Shown in pieces: positions 24,801-33,517 of a DNA stretch of 64,000 bases. Source of the DNA: Citrobacter freundii. Lineage in GTDB: Bacteria > Bacteroidota > Bacteroidia > Chitinophagales > Chitinophagaceae. The notes beneath the pieces are model-generated. The model saw only the letters and a list, made by a program, of their open reading frames with translations, was not told the origin of the DNA and did not search any database. The stretch covers positions 1 through 64,000 of the forward strand of contig QFQQ01000014.1 in NCBI GenBank assembly GCA_003243445.1. Reading direction: 5' to 3'. Within the stretch, counting starts at the first letter, position 1. Every line of letters begins with the position of its first letter. Made by a program: the position numbers and the translations under genes.

Positions 24801-27800
24801 CAAGAGAGAGAAGCGGAACGGTTACGCTTACTGCAGGTTTGCATAATATCTACGTTACTTATTTCAATAAGAGCACAACTAATGCATTCGAGGTTAGATG
24901 GCAGGGCCCAACTGGAAGTAATATTGCCAAACAGCTGATCCCGCTTACTTCACTCGGATCTGTAGCTCCGAATGCGAAGACGCTCGTGATGCCTTCCGCA
25001 CCGCTGGCTCCTTCCGCACTCGTTGCTAATGGTGTGAGTCCATCTGTGATCAGTGTTCAATGGCAGGATAATTCAGCCAATGAAGCAGGGTTCGAAGTAT
25101 TAAGATCGATCGGTAACAACACTGATTATACTGTACACAAAGTACTGCCAGCTAATACAACCAGCTTTAATGATTCTTCACTTGTTTCAAACGGTGTGTA
25201 CTATTATAAAGTGCATGCAATAAATGATGGTGGTTCTTCATCATTTACAGATGAGGACAGTGCTATCACTGTGAACCGTATCCCGCAGGTTGCGGCTATC
25301 CAAAGCCAGTCTATGCGATACGGAACACAATTGACGATCAATACATCTGCTACCGACGAAGACGGTGGGCATCTTACGCTTTCGGTAACCGGCCTGCCTG
25401 CATTTGCAAGCTTTGCTCAGGCTGCGGGAAGCAACACCGGTGCAATCAGCTTCAACCCTTCGATCAATGATCAGGGAACTTACACCATTACGGTAACTGC
25501 TGCTGATGCATTTGGCGGAACAGGCAGCACTTCATACGACCTGGTGGTAAGCGATAACTTCAGCCCGGTAATTGCCGCGGTGAACAATGCCAGTCTGAGT
25601 GAAGCGCAGACTGCAACCCTTAGCCTTAGTGCAACAGATGAGAATAGTGCGGATGTTTTGACCTGGACATTTAACGGTCTGCCAGCGTTTGCTGTGCCAA
25701 CGGTAAATGCAGGTTCTGTTTCAATTGCGATGGCTCCCGGTTATGCAGATAATGGTGTATATAACGTGATCGCGAAAGTAGAAGACGGAAAAGGTGGATT
25801 TGATACGAAATCATTCACCATTACAGTCGCTGACGTGAATCCTAACTACAAAGTATATGTAAACTTTACATCTGCCACATATCTGGCGCCGGCTCCATGG
25901 AACAATACTGCTAAATCGCCTGCAGTTGGTGATATTTTTGCAAATCTGAAGAACGACGCTGGGGCTATAACAGGCATAAGCCTTCAGCTGATGAACGTAT
26001 GGCAGGGATTGAATACAACAGGAGCGAATACCGGCAATAATTCCGGTGTCTATCCTGACAACGTATTGCGCACTTCTTATTATACCAATACAACTACCCA
26101 GAACGTGAAAGTGTCTGGTTTGAATACGACCAATAAGTACAATTTCACTTTCCTGGGAAGCCGTTACAATCCGGGCGCGAATGTGACCACCGTTTATTCA
26201 ATCAATGGTCAGAGTGTGTCGCTGGATGCAGCAAACAACTATTTGAATACTGTCAGCATCAATAACGTAAGCGCAAATGCAGACGGTACCATCACATTCA
26301 CTGTGGCAAAAGCTGCCGGGGCTGCATATGGTTACCTGAACTCGGTAGTGATCGAGTCTGTGTATGATGATGGTTCCGCTCCGGCAAAACCACGTGACAT
26401 GACGGGTTCGTTTGTGAACGGTAAGGCTCACCTGAGCTGGACTGATGCAGCCTTCAATGAATCAGCGTATGAAGTTTATAAATCTTCAACACGCAACGGT
26501 TCTTACACGTTGCTGAATCCGGGGGGCAATAATGCCAACCTGACTTCTTATGACGATGCAACGGTAACAGGCAACAAAACTTTCTTCTACGCGGTACGTG
26601 CGATCAACGGACATGGCAACTCTCCGTTCAGTGATACAGTTTCTGTAACCACTCCGAACACGAGTCCTGTTATGGCTGAACTCAGTAATGTACAGATGAT
26701 CACAGGGCAAACAGTACAGGTTCCTGTTTCTGCAACAGATGACGCAGGAGACGTGATCACCCTGTCACTGTCCAACGCCCCATCTTTTGTAACACTGTCT
26801 TCTACAGGTAATGGCACAGGCCTGATCACGCTGCAGCCTGGTATTACAACGGGTGTGTTCAAAGACATCAAAGTTTCTGCAACAGACCAGAGTGGAGCAA
26901 GCAGCAACAAGGTGTTCACACTAACTGTAGTAGACACGTCACTTACCTATACATATGTTAATTTCAACCTGACCTACCCGGTAACCGGCTGGAATAATTT
27001 CAATGCTGCTCCGAACGCGGGCACAACCCTGACTGATCTGAAGGACCGCAATAACGGATCGACAGGAATCAATGTGTCCCTGGTTGATGGATGGATCGGC
27101 AGTTCAACAGGAGGTACTCTTTCCGGAAATAACGGTGTATATCCTGACGACGTAATGCGGACATCTTATTATGACCCGGCTACTAACGGAAAACGCATAT
27201 TGCTCAGTGGCCTGTCATCCAATAAGAAATATAACCTGATCTTTACGGCCAGCCGCGCAAGTGCGGGAACATTGATCACGCGTTATTCGGCTGGTGGCAA
27301 ATCCGGTGACCTGAATGTGGATAACAATACCACTGGTTTTGTGAAATTGAGTGATCTCTCGGCTGACGAAAATGGCCAGATCGAGATCGTAGTAACCAAG
27401 GTAGGATCTACGTCAAATGCGTATATCGGTGCGCTGGAGATTCAGTCTTATCCGTTCCTTCCAGTGGCGTTGCCTCCGACAAATGTTACAGCTACCGGTG
27501 TATCTATAAACAAGATCCATATCCGCTGGAACAACGCAGGTAGCGCTGGCACAGGATATGAATTATGGAGAGGCACATCTGCAAACGGTACATTCACGAA
27601 GATCGCTGATATGGCCCTGAGCACTGTTTCTTACGATAATACAGGGCTGACAGGAGGATCTGTTTATTATTACAAGATCCGGACGGTGATCAGTGAAGGA
27701 CAATACACAGAATTCAGCAATATCGCCAGTGCGTCCACAGTTTCCTATATCGTAAATGTGAATCTGAATGACGCGGCAGCGAACGCTCAAAGTGGTGGTT

Positions 27801-28684
27801 GGAACAATACGAACACGCTGCTTTCTGATGGATTTGAGTTGCCTAACCTGATCAACTCCCTGAATCAGCAGACCGGAATCGATTTCCATGTGGAAGAGAA
27901 CTTCAGCGGATTCAACAACGCCCTGGGCCTCACCACCGGTAATAACTCGGGCGTTGTGCCTGATAATGTGATGAGCAATTTCTATTTTATGGATTTTGCC
28001 GATACTGCCCGGGTTCGCTTCAGCGGTCTGAACCAGGCAACGGCTTATAATTTCATATTCTATGCGGGCTCATCTTACAACCAGGCAAATAACACCGCCT
28101 ACAAGATTGGCGATCAGATAGTAAGTCTGAATTCGTTCGAGAATTTCAACAATGTAGCGAAGATCAGCAACGTGAAGCCGGATGAGAATGGAGATGTTTG
28201 GATCACTGTTTATTCAACTGTGGGCTACGGCTTTATCAACAGCATTTCACTGGAAGCGATCCCGAATGTGGTGGTTGAGGCTCCGGCGGGACTGATCACA
28301 AATGTAACCGGGCGCGGAACGCAGCAAACGGCAGCGGCAGAGCCGGCGGTCAAAATTACACCAGCGGCAACGCCAGCCAAAGCAGCTGTGGCGACGCAAT
28401 CTGTTGAGATAGAGGATGCTACATTGATTAAAGCGTTCCCGAATCCGTTTGTTAACGAATTGACACTACAGTTGCACCTGAAGCAGGATGTTGCTAAATT
28501 TGCCGTAGTTTTGTACGATTTCTCAGGAAAAACCGTTTATCGTAGGGAATTCAATAACGCAGCAAAAGGTGTTTGGAAACAGCAATTAAACCTCGGTGGT
28601 CAAATTGCGGCTAAGGGTACTTATATTTTACAAGTCATTGGAATTGACCAACAACCACGTTCAACCAAAGTTGTAAAGTATTGA
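21854..28684 (+). CDS. Giant T9SS-secreted esterase-like/FN3/PA14 protein, copy 2
   Basis: The protein has 2276 aa and is a full-length paralogue of the protein at 14630, in direct tandem. It has the same domain order: signal peptide (ending MVSAQ), alpha/beta-hydrolase with Ser182 in NGLSGGGSA, Asp234 in GGKDDG and His266 in LGHNTW, two Ig-like segments, six FN3, two PA14, He-PIG-like domains, three copies of the unnamed module (DNA about 25843-26370, 26941-27455, 27740-28263) and a T9SS type A C-terminal domain ending KVVKY. Differences are concentrated in PA14 loops and in a longer Ala/Thr/Pro linker before the sorting domain. The pair probably gives two surface proteins with slightly different ligands. 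The triad is intact, so activity is plausible, but the substrate is unknown. Confidence 0.85.
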   Translation: MRRFVTLFAMLLVLAGLPVMVSAQTGVLNPNDPLVTYDPAHPPTIPAYGTLAKWVRTKRVSFATETFKAYYYKGLQFRLKFPKTYQHGVADGKKYPVYVFFHGVGERGSVYDNEYQLYHGGDTHRKAVDAGTFDGFLLYGQSSNDNGGWSQWQYDAIAEFITKYLIPEAKADINRVIINGLSGGGSATWQMTRSYFKLAAVAVPISAPVNVPTTNASIPDLKYTPIWTFQGGKDDGPTPFTTESVVNAYKAAGANMTYTLYPDLGHNTWNRAWAEPGYFPFINKANKANPWPLNGRTEFCPGETINQVIGLTPGFTSYEWRKDGVLIPGANGNEITATAYGSYTARILRDTVWSDWSPVPVVIKEKAPTVPPAISIGEGQSRAIPSVDGSTSVQLSVPDGYATYEWQLVGNSTVLGTNRTFDVTAAGNYTVKVMEQYGCSSDFSAPVSVIDANGANKPEPASGVSATALSKTSIRLNWVDNPAAAFNETNYEIFQSASPDGPFKLVALTEANATSYIIAGLNANTTYYYKIRAINTFSASASSDLVSVLTLKDIQAPTVPGTLRITGSTKTSVALAWDASTDDVAVSLYQIFVNGVLSYNTTQTTFTVYNLEYNKSYNFVVKAKDLAGNVSQPSNQVTGQPVMNGLVYKQYVYTGSWTKLPDFNTLEPVASGSMYNVFITPRTQEDRFAFLIEGFIRVPVSGTYTFRTTSDEGSRLWIGGLNGTATPYDYTAAGIVNNDGNHSSRAVTSAPVTLQAGVYPIAVGYYEGTGSQSLTVSWSTPQTAGAFTTLPDSIFYDVIATNGSAPAKPTNLTATAISHKQIGLTWTDNSNNETSFEIWRTADFNTASVMVGRTSANATSYTDTALAANTTYYYKVRAVGQYGESDFSNNGYGVDYNYYEQTNLSNVPNFDTLTVRKKGFVRGFTLGEQNRPGDFAFKFSGVVNIPVAGKWTFFTTSDDGSNLYLDSLVTSRKIVNNDGVHTSRERSGTVTLTAGLHNIYVTYFNKSTTNAFEVRWQGPTGSNIAKQLIPLTSLGSVAPNAKTLVMPSAPLAPSALVANGVSPSVISVQWQDNSANEAGFEVLRSIGNNTDYTVHKVLPANTTSFNDSSLVSNGVYYYKVHAINDGGSSSFTDEDSAITVNRIPQVAAIQSQSMRYGTQLTINTSATDEDGGHLTLSVTGLPAFASFAQAAGSNTGAISFNPSINDQGTYTITVTAADAFGGTGSTSYDLVVSDNFSPVIAAVNNASLSEAQTATLSLSATDENSADVLTWTFNGLPAFAVPTVNAGSVSIAMAPGYADNGVYNVIAKVEDGKGGFDTKSFTITVADVNPNYKVYVNFTSATYLAPAPWNNTAKSPAVGDIFANLKNDAGAITGISLQLMNVWQGLNTTGANTGNNSGVYPDNVLRTSYYTNTTTQNVKVSGLNTTNKYNFTFLGSRYNPGANVTTVYSINGQSVSLDAANNYLNTVSINNVSANADGTITFTVAKAAGAAYGYLNSVVIESVYDDGSAPAKPRDMTGSFVNGKAHLSWTDAAFNESAYEVYKSSTRNGSYTLLNPGGNNANLTSYDDATVTGNKTFFYAVRAINGHGNSPFSDTVSVTTPNTSPVMAELSNVQMITGQTVQVPVSATDDAGDVITLSLSNAPSFVTLSSTGNGTGLITLQPGITTGVFKDIKVSATDQSGASSNKVFTLTVVDTSLTYTYVNFNLTYPVTGWNNFNAAPNAGTTLTDLKDRNNGSTGINVSLVDGWIGSSTGGTLSGNNGVYPDDVMRTSYYDPATNGKRILLSGLSSNKKYNLIFTASRASAGTLITRYSAGGKSGDLNVDNNTTGFVKLSDLSADENGQIEIVVTKVGSTSNAYIGALEIQSYPFLPVALPPTNVTATGVSINKIHIRWNNAGSAGTGYELWRGTSANGTFTKIADMALSTVSYDNTGLTGGSVYYYKIRTVISEGQYTEFSNIASASTVSYIVNVNLNDAAANAQSGGWNNTNTLLSDGFELPNLINSLNQQTGIDFHVEENFSGFNNALGLTTGNNSGVVPDNVMSNFYFMDFADTARVRFSGLNQATAYNFIFYAGSSYNQANNTAYKIGDQIVSLNSFENFNNVAKISNVKPDENGDVWITVYSTVGYGFINSISLEAIPNVVVEAPAGLITNVTGRGTQQTAAAEPAVKITPAATPAKAAVATQSVEIEDATLIKAFPNPFVNELTLQLHLKQDVAKFAVVLYDFSGKTVYRREFNNAAKGVWKQQLNLGGQIAAKGTYILQVIGIDQQPRSTKVVKY

Positions 28685-28728
28685 CCATGTAATTTTCGAT
28701 AATACCAAACTTACTGATCTATTTATTG

Positions 28729-28761
28729 AATGGGACCGGCGATTGCCAGTCCCATTCTTTC
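28729..28761 (+). terminator. Imperfect hairpin after giant gene 2
   Basis: AATGGGACCGGC and GCCAGTCCCATT pair with one mismatch around a GATT loop and are followed by CTTTCT. Its stem core resembles the terminator of giant gene 1. Because the next gene starts 25 bp later, it may attenuate rather than stop transcription. Confidence 0.5.
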
Positions 28762-28785
28762 TAATAATAACAACAAGGAAAACGA

Positions 28786-30990
28786 ATGGAATTTGCTTAT
28801 TTGTTCAGGGCGCTTCTCCGCGGCAAATGGATCATCGCCGGCTCCGTACTCATCGCTTTGATCGTAGCTTTTTTCTTGACCATGGGGTTCAAGTCGAAGT
28901 TTAAATCCACTGCCCAATTGTCAACTGGTTTTACGCAGGTAGAACAGATCAAACTTGAGGACGACGGCCGTTACAATCCTCAGCAGATCGATGTGAAATT
29001 CAATAATGCTATTGAAAATATCATGTCGCCACGGGTCCGAAGCCTCGTTTCTTACAATCTGATGCTCCATGATCTGGAGAGTGATGAGCCTTTCACCAAA
29101 CTGGATAAAAAACAGAAAGAAACTCCGGAATTTAAACAGGTCGATCCTGCCCGCGCCGCACAGATATTGCGTAATAAGATCGATTCAATTGAAATGCTCA
29201 GTCCGCAAAGACCTGAAGAGAAAAAACTGCTCAAATACATCCAGCTTTACAAATATGATGTTGCGGATATCGCCGAAGATCTCCAGGTTGCACGTTACCA
29301 GCGTACGGACTATATCAATATTGTTTATACATCCGATAACCAGTATATGTCTGCTTTCGTGGTGAATAAACTTTGTGATGAGTTCAAACGCTTTTACGGT
29401 CTTGACAGAACTGAACGTACCGGTGCGGCCATCACCTCACTGGATTCCTTGGCGCGGCAGAAGAAAGCCGTGCTTGATGAAAAGGTAGCGACCAAAAGCA
29501 CATTTATGACCAATAAAGGAGTGTTCGATCCCGTAATGGAACGACAGAACAACCTTGCGCAGATCAGCTCTTACGAAACCGAGCTGGTGAATGAAAGAGG
29601 TCAGCAACAGAATTATACTTATCGTGTACAGCAACTGGATGATCTGATCAAGGCTGAACGAGCAAAAGGCAGCAGTGGAACCACCAGTTCCGGCAACCTT
29701 ACAAACAATAATGAGTACGTTCGCCTGCGTAACCAATACAATACGTTATACGCAGAATATCTGAAGAAGGGGGGCAACGATCCGGAAATGCGGAACAAGC
29801 TGAATGTAATGCTCAAGGATATGTCAAATCTTGAGCTTGCTGGAGACAAAACAGCTGCCCAGGTTGATCCCACCCGCATATCTCTTGATGAATTGATCCA
29901 GAAAAAGATCGATGCGGAAGCTTTGCTGAGAGCTTCCAATCAAAAGATCGCTTCATTGCAGGGACAGATTAGCATGCTCAAAGCAGGGCTTTCAGGGAAG
30001 GCTTCCGTTGGCGCCGATATGGGACAGCTCGATAAAGAAATTGAACTTGCTCAAAAGGAGTTTACTGAAGCAAGCAATCGCCTGAACCAGGCCTATAACC
30101 TGAATGAATCATCTCAGACCGGGTTTAAACAAACGTTGATAGGAGAGCCCGCACTTCGCCCTGAATCCTCTAAGCGTATGGTGATAATGGCACTGTCAGG
30201 CATTTCCGCTTTCTTTATCTCCAGCCTTGCTATACTCGCGCTGGCGTTCTTTGACAAGTCCATCCGGACGCCGTCAAACTTTCACCGTCAGTTGGATCTC
30301 CCGTTGCTCGGGACAGTGAACTATGTGAAATTTGAAGATGCAAATATCCTCAAACGCATCACAGATATTCAGGGGGGGGAGCGGGACAATACTTTCCGCG
30401 AATTGCTGCGTAAGCTTCGTTATGAACTTGAAGCAACAAAAAAGAAAATATTCCTCTTCACCAGTACAGAACCGCAACAGGGTAAAACTTCATTGATCCA
30501 GGCCCTGGCTTATAGTCTTAGCCTGGCAAAAAAGAAAGTGCTGATCATTGATACCAATTTCTGTAATAATGACCTGACCGTTGCGATCCAGGCAGAGCCG
30601 GTACTGGAAGAATTCCAGTTGAATGATGGTGCATTTGTAAAATCCCGTGCCTGGCAGCTGATCTCGAAAACGCCTATCACGGGTGTGGACATTATAGGTT
30701 GTAAGGGTGGCGACTATACACCCAACGAAATACTTCCAAAGAATCACCTGTTGAATTACCTGAACCATCTGAAAGAGGATTACGACTTCATATTTATGGA
30801 AGGCGCTCCGCTGAATGGTTTCACTGATACCAAGGAATTGCTGGAATATGTTGAGAAAGTGATCATCATCTTCTCTGCGGAAACCACTCTTTCGGAAGCA
30901 GACCAGGATTCATTGCAGTTCCTGAGGGACTCCGACAAATTTTTCGGAGCTATATTGAATAAAGTGCACGATGTAAATCTTGGCGCCTGA
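28786..30990 (+). CDS. Wzc-like polysaccharide co-polymerase with P-loop domain
   Basis: The 734-aa inner-membrane protein has a first helix near residues 14-34, a long periplasmic coiled-coil-rich part, and a second helix near 465-487 (ALSGISAFFISSLAILALAF). The cytosolic BY-kinase-like ATPase carries a Walker A variant STEPQQGKTS (Lys567) and VLIIDTNF (Asp589). The usual second Asp of the Walker A' motif (IDxDxR) is Asn here, and the C-terminus ends NKVHDVNLGA without the Tyr-rich tail that BY-kinases autophosphorylate. It probably controls chain length and export of the EPS. It opens the long operon 28786-38798, with RBS-like AAGGAAAA before the start. Confidence 0.82.
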   Translation: MEFAYLFRALLRGKWIIAGSVLIALIVAFFLTMGFKSKFKSTAQLSTGFTQVEQIKLEDDGRYNPQQIDVKFNNAIENIMSPRVRSLVSYNLMLHDLESDEPFTKLDKKQKETPEFKQVDPARAAQILRNKIDSIEMLSPQRPEEKKLLKYIQLYKYDVADIAEDLQVARYQRTDYINIVYTSDNQYMSAFVVNKLCDEFKRFYGLDRTERTGAAITSLDSLARQKKAVLDEKVATKSTFMTNKGVFDPVMERQNNLAQISSYETELVNERGQQQNYTYRVQQLDDLIKAERAKGSSGTTSSGNLTNNNEYVRLRNQYNTLYAEYLKKGGNDPEMRNKLNVMLKDMSNLELAGDKTAAQVDPTRISLDELIQKKIDAEALLRASNQKIASLQGQISMLKAGLSGKASVGADMGQLDKEIELAQKEFTEASNRLNQAYNLNESSQTGFKQTLIGEPALRPESSKRMVIMALSGISAFFISSLAILALAFFDKSIRTPSNFHRQLDLPLLGTVNYVKFEDANILKRITDIQGGERDNTFRELLRKLRYELEATKKKIFLFTSTEPQQGKTSLIQALAYSLSLAKKKVLIIDTNFCNNDLTVAIQAEPVLEEFQLNDGAFVKSRAWQLISKTPITGVDIIGCKGGDYTPNEILPKNHLLNYLNHLKEDYDFIFMEGAPLNGFTDTKELLEYVEKVIIIFSAETTLSEADQDSLQFLRDSDKFFGAILNKVHDVNLGA

Positions 30991-31027
30991 CCGCTGGCCG
31001 CTAATGAGGCCGACATTAAACCGTATC

Positions 31028-32056
31028 ATGGAAGTTAAAGCACATAAAGAAAGGCTGCAGTGGGTCGATTATGCCCGTGGCATGGCCATCCTGCTGGTCG
31101 TTTACCGGCACGCGGTAGTCGGCCTTACCCGCTCCGGTTTGGAGGTGCCTTCATTAATGTATAACCTGCAGGAGGTTGTATTCAATTTCCGTATGCCGGT
31201 TTTCTTTGTCCTCTCAGGGATCTTCCTGACAGCTTCTTTACGCAAGCATAAAGCGATGACAGTTGTGAAAGATAAAGCGTCAACCTTGCTTTATCCCTAT
31301 CTGTTGTGGGCAACGATCACGATATTGCTGCAGGTTTTCTTTTCGGGTTATTCCAATGAAAAGCATGGCTTTTCGGACGTGACCCTGGTCTTTTTACAAC
31401 CAAGGGCTGTTGCTCAGTTATGGTATCTGCTGGCACTCTTCAATACCAGTATGCTGTTCCTCCTGTTACGGGGAAGGTTGAAAAATGACTGGCTTCATCT
31501 GGCTCTGGCTTTGGTGTTACATTTTCTGTCAACCCTGACGGTATTGAAACCATATAGCATTATTACAGACCTGTTCTATTTCTATGTGTTCCTGTTTGTT
31601 GGTACACGTGTATCAAAATATCTGCTTAGCAGTGAGTACAATAAAAAGTACCTGAATCCAAAGAATCTGATCTGGCTGCTGCCGGTCTTTATTGCAGGGC
31701 AGTACTTCTGGTTTACGCACAGGGACATGGAGAACACTTATCTTTTCCTTTTTCTGGCGATCATTTTTGTGGGTGTTTATTTCTTCTATATTCTTTCAGG
31801 CATAGTGTCCAGGAGTCCGGGTATTGGGTGGTTGGCCTATCTTGGTAAAAATTCTCTTTACATCTATATCCTTCATATATATCTGATCTCGTTTTCGAGA
31901 AGTGTTGTCTTGCACTTCATGCCCTCATTGAACATCTGGCTGATATTGATGGTATCATGGACCTGCGGCGTGATCATTCCGGTGCTGATGTATAATTTCT
32001 TCAAGCAGATCGGTTTCAGAAAACTTTTTTCCCTTAAACCACAATCCGGCGCATGA
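31028..32056 (+). CDS. Membrane O-acyltransferase (acyltransferase 3 family), second
   Basis: The 342-aa protein has about ten membrane helices and the N-terminal signature WVDYARGMAILLVVYRH followed by FRMPVFFVLSGIFL, as in WcaP/OafA-type acyltransferases. It would transfer an acyl (often acetyl) group to EPS sugars. The frame opens earlier (30980), but those codons overlap the previous gene. ATG 31028, which directly precedes the conserved region, is preferred. It overlaps the flippase gene by four bases (ATGA), indicating translational coupling. Confidence 0.83.
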   Translation: MEVKAHKERLQWVDYARGMAILLVVYRHAVVGLTRSGLEVPSLMYNLQEVVFNFRMPVFFVLSGIFLTASLRKHKAMTVVKDKASTLLYPYLLWATITILLQVFFSGYSNEKHGFSDVTLVFLQPRAVAQLWYLLALFNTSMLFLLLRGRLKNDWLHLALALVLHFLSTLTVLKPYSIITDLFYFYVFLFVGTRVSKYLLSSEYNKKYLNPKNLIWLLPVFIAGQYFWFTHRDMENTYLFLFLAIIFVGVYFFYILSGIVSRSPGIGWLAYLGKNSLYIYILHIYLISFSRSVVLHFMPSLNIWLILMVSWTCGVIIPVLMYNFFKQIGFRKLFSLKPQSGA

Positions 32057-33396
32057 ACCCGCTCAAACGATACGGCCACCTTATACAGTCCGGCATTTAT
32101 ACGGCCATCCAGAAAGTGGCCACCCTGGTGATCGGAATATTATCTTTTATGTTGCTGGCGCGGTTGCTTGGTCCGGCAGGTTATGGTGTGTGGGGATTGT
32201 TCATGGTGATCTCTTCCATTGCAGAAACTTCACGTACGGCGCTGACAAGGAATGCATTCATCCGGTTCATGCATCAGTCCCCGGCTGAACAACAACCCAG
32301 TATCCAGGGGGCTGCCCTTGCATTGAGCTTTTTTATCAGTGCAGCTATGGGGTTATTATTTGTGATCGTATCATATACACTTTCTTTCTGGAATGTGACG
32401 CCAGAGCTTGCCGAGTTGCTGCGCTGGTATGCGCTGATCATTCTTGTCAGTTCTTTTTTCTCCAGCATGGAAATGCTGCTGAATGCAAAACTTGATTTTA
32501 AAGGGATCTGTTTTATGTATTGTGTGCGGCAGGGGCTGTTTATGATCATGGTCTCTGTATGTTATATCCTGAATTTTCATATCGAATTGTGGATGTTGTC
32601 CGTGATGTACCTCGCATCGTTCATGGCAGGCACACTGGTAGGGCTGGGGTATGCAAGAAAATATATCTCCTGGAATTTCCACCACTTAAAGAGCTGGTTT
32701 CCCAAGCTGTTGCATTTCGGAAAATATGTGTTTGGAACAAATATCAGTTCATTGCTTTTCCGCAGCACAGATAATTTTATGACGTTTACATTTTTTGGAG
32801 CTGCGGTCTCAGGCTTTTATAATGCCTGTCTGCGTATCAGCAACCTGATCGACCTCCCTTCACAGGTGATCGCGGATATTCTTTATCCGCGGGCAGCAAA
32901 GTATAATATTGGTGACACTGCCGCCGTGAAAAATATGTATGAGAAAAGCGTTGGAGCAATTCTTGTGTTTTCGTTGCCCGCGTTGCTGATCGTGTTACTA
33001 TTCCCTGCGTTCATTCTCCAGGTGCTTGCCGGCCCGCAGTTTGTTGTAGCAGTGCCGATCTTACGGATTACCGCGTTTTTTGGATTCACCTTGCCGTTCC
33101 TTAAGCAATTCGGAACTATCATGGATGCTACCGGGCACCCGCATATAAATTTCCGTGTAATGCTATTTTCGTTTCTGGTGAATATTGTGAATAATGCGAT
33201 CTGTATTTACTTTTTTGGATTGATAGGAGCTGCAGTAGGAACAGCTACTACTTATTTTATGGCATTCCTTTTCAGCCAGTATCTGCTGAAAAAGAAATTC
33301 GGTATTAATGTCGCGAATGTATTTGTCAACACATTCCAGCTGTATAAAGATCTTTTTGCTATGACCCGCTTATACCCGAAAAGAAAACAAGCATGA
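32053..33396 (+). CDS. Wzx-type polysaccharide flippase
   Basis: The 447-aa protein has 12-14 predicted membrane helices and belongs to the MOP (MATE/Wzx) superfamily: LLARLLGPAGYGVWGLFMVISS near residues 30-55 and a later pair of helices with GFTLPFLKQFGTIMDATGHP and GLIGAAVGTATTYF. It flips the undecaprenyl-linked repeat unit across the inner membrane. It shares ATGA overlaps with the gene before and with the small gene after it. Confidence 0.85.
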   Translation: MNPLKRYGHLIQSGIYTAIQKVATLVIGILSFMLLARLLGPAGYGVWGLFMVISSIAETSRTALTRNAFIRFMHQSPAEQQPSIQGAALALSFFISAAMGLLFVIVSYTLSFWNVTPELAELLRWYALIILVSSFFSSMEMLLNAKLDFKGICFMYCVRQGLFMIMVSVCYILNFHIELWMLSVMYLASFMAGTLVGLGYARKYISWNFHHLKSWFPKLLHFGKYVFGTNISSLLFRSTDNFMTFTFFGAAVSGFYNACLRISNLIDLPSQVIADILYPRAAKYNIGDTAAVKNMYEKSVGAILVFSLPALLIVLLFPAFILQVLAGPQFVVAVPILRITAFFGFTLPFLKQFGTIMDATGHPHINFRVMLFSFLVNIVNNAICIYFFGLIGAAVGTATTYFMAFLFSQYLLKKKFGINVANVFVNTFQLYKDLFAMTRLYPKRKQA

Positions 33397-33509
33397 GAAA
33401 GAAGAAAATAGAAAAGGGAAAAGAGTATGACAACATTCTTGAAATAATGGTCACTGGATTTGTGGCCTGTGTGATATTATTCATTTTTGTCAAAATTGTA
33501 TTCCTCTAA
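33393..33509 (+). CDS. Small single-helix membrane protein in the EPS operon
   Basis: The frame encodes 38 aa. A charged start (MRKKKIEKGKEYDNILEIM) is followed by one hydrophobic helix (VTGFVACVILFIFVKIVFL). Its ATG overlaps the flippase stop codon (ATGA), and the polymerase gene starts 8 bp after its stop, so it fits tightly in the operon with no spare space. Such positioning strongly supports a real gene. It may be a small helper of the flippase or polymerase. No family is recognised. Confidence 0.65.
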   Translation: MRKKKIEKGKEYDNILEIMVTGFVACVILFIFVKIVFL

Positions 33510-33517
33510 TAATAATA

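Noticed and set aside
14672..28050. Several antisense and out-of-frame open frames inside the giant genes
   Set aside because: They are shadows of repetitive coding sequence. The main frames carry signal peptides, domains and sorting tails.
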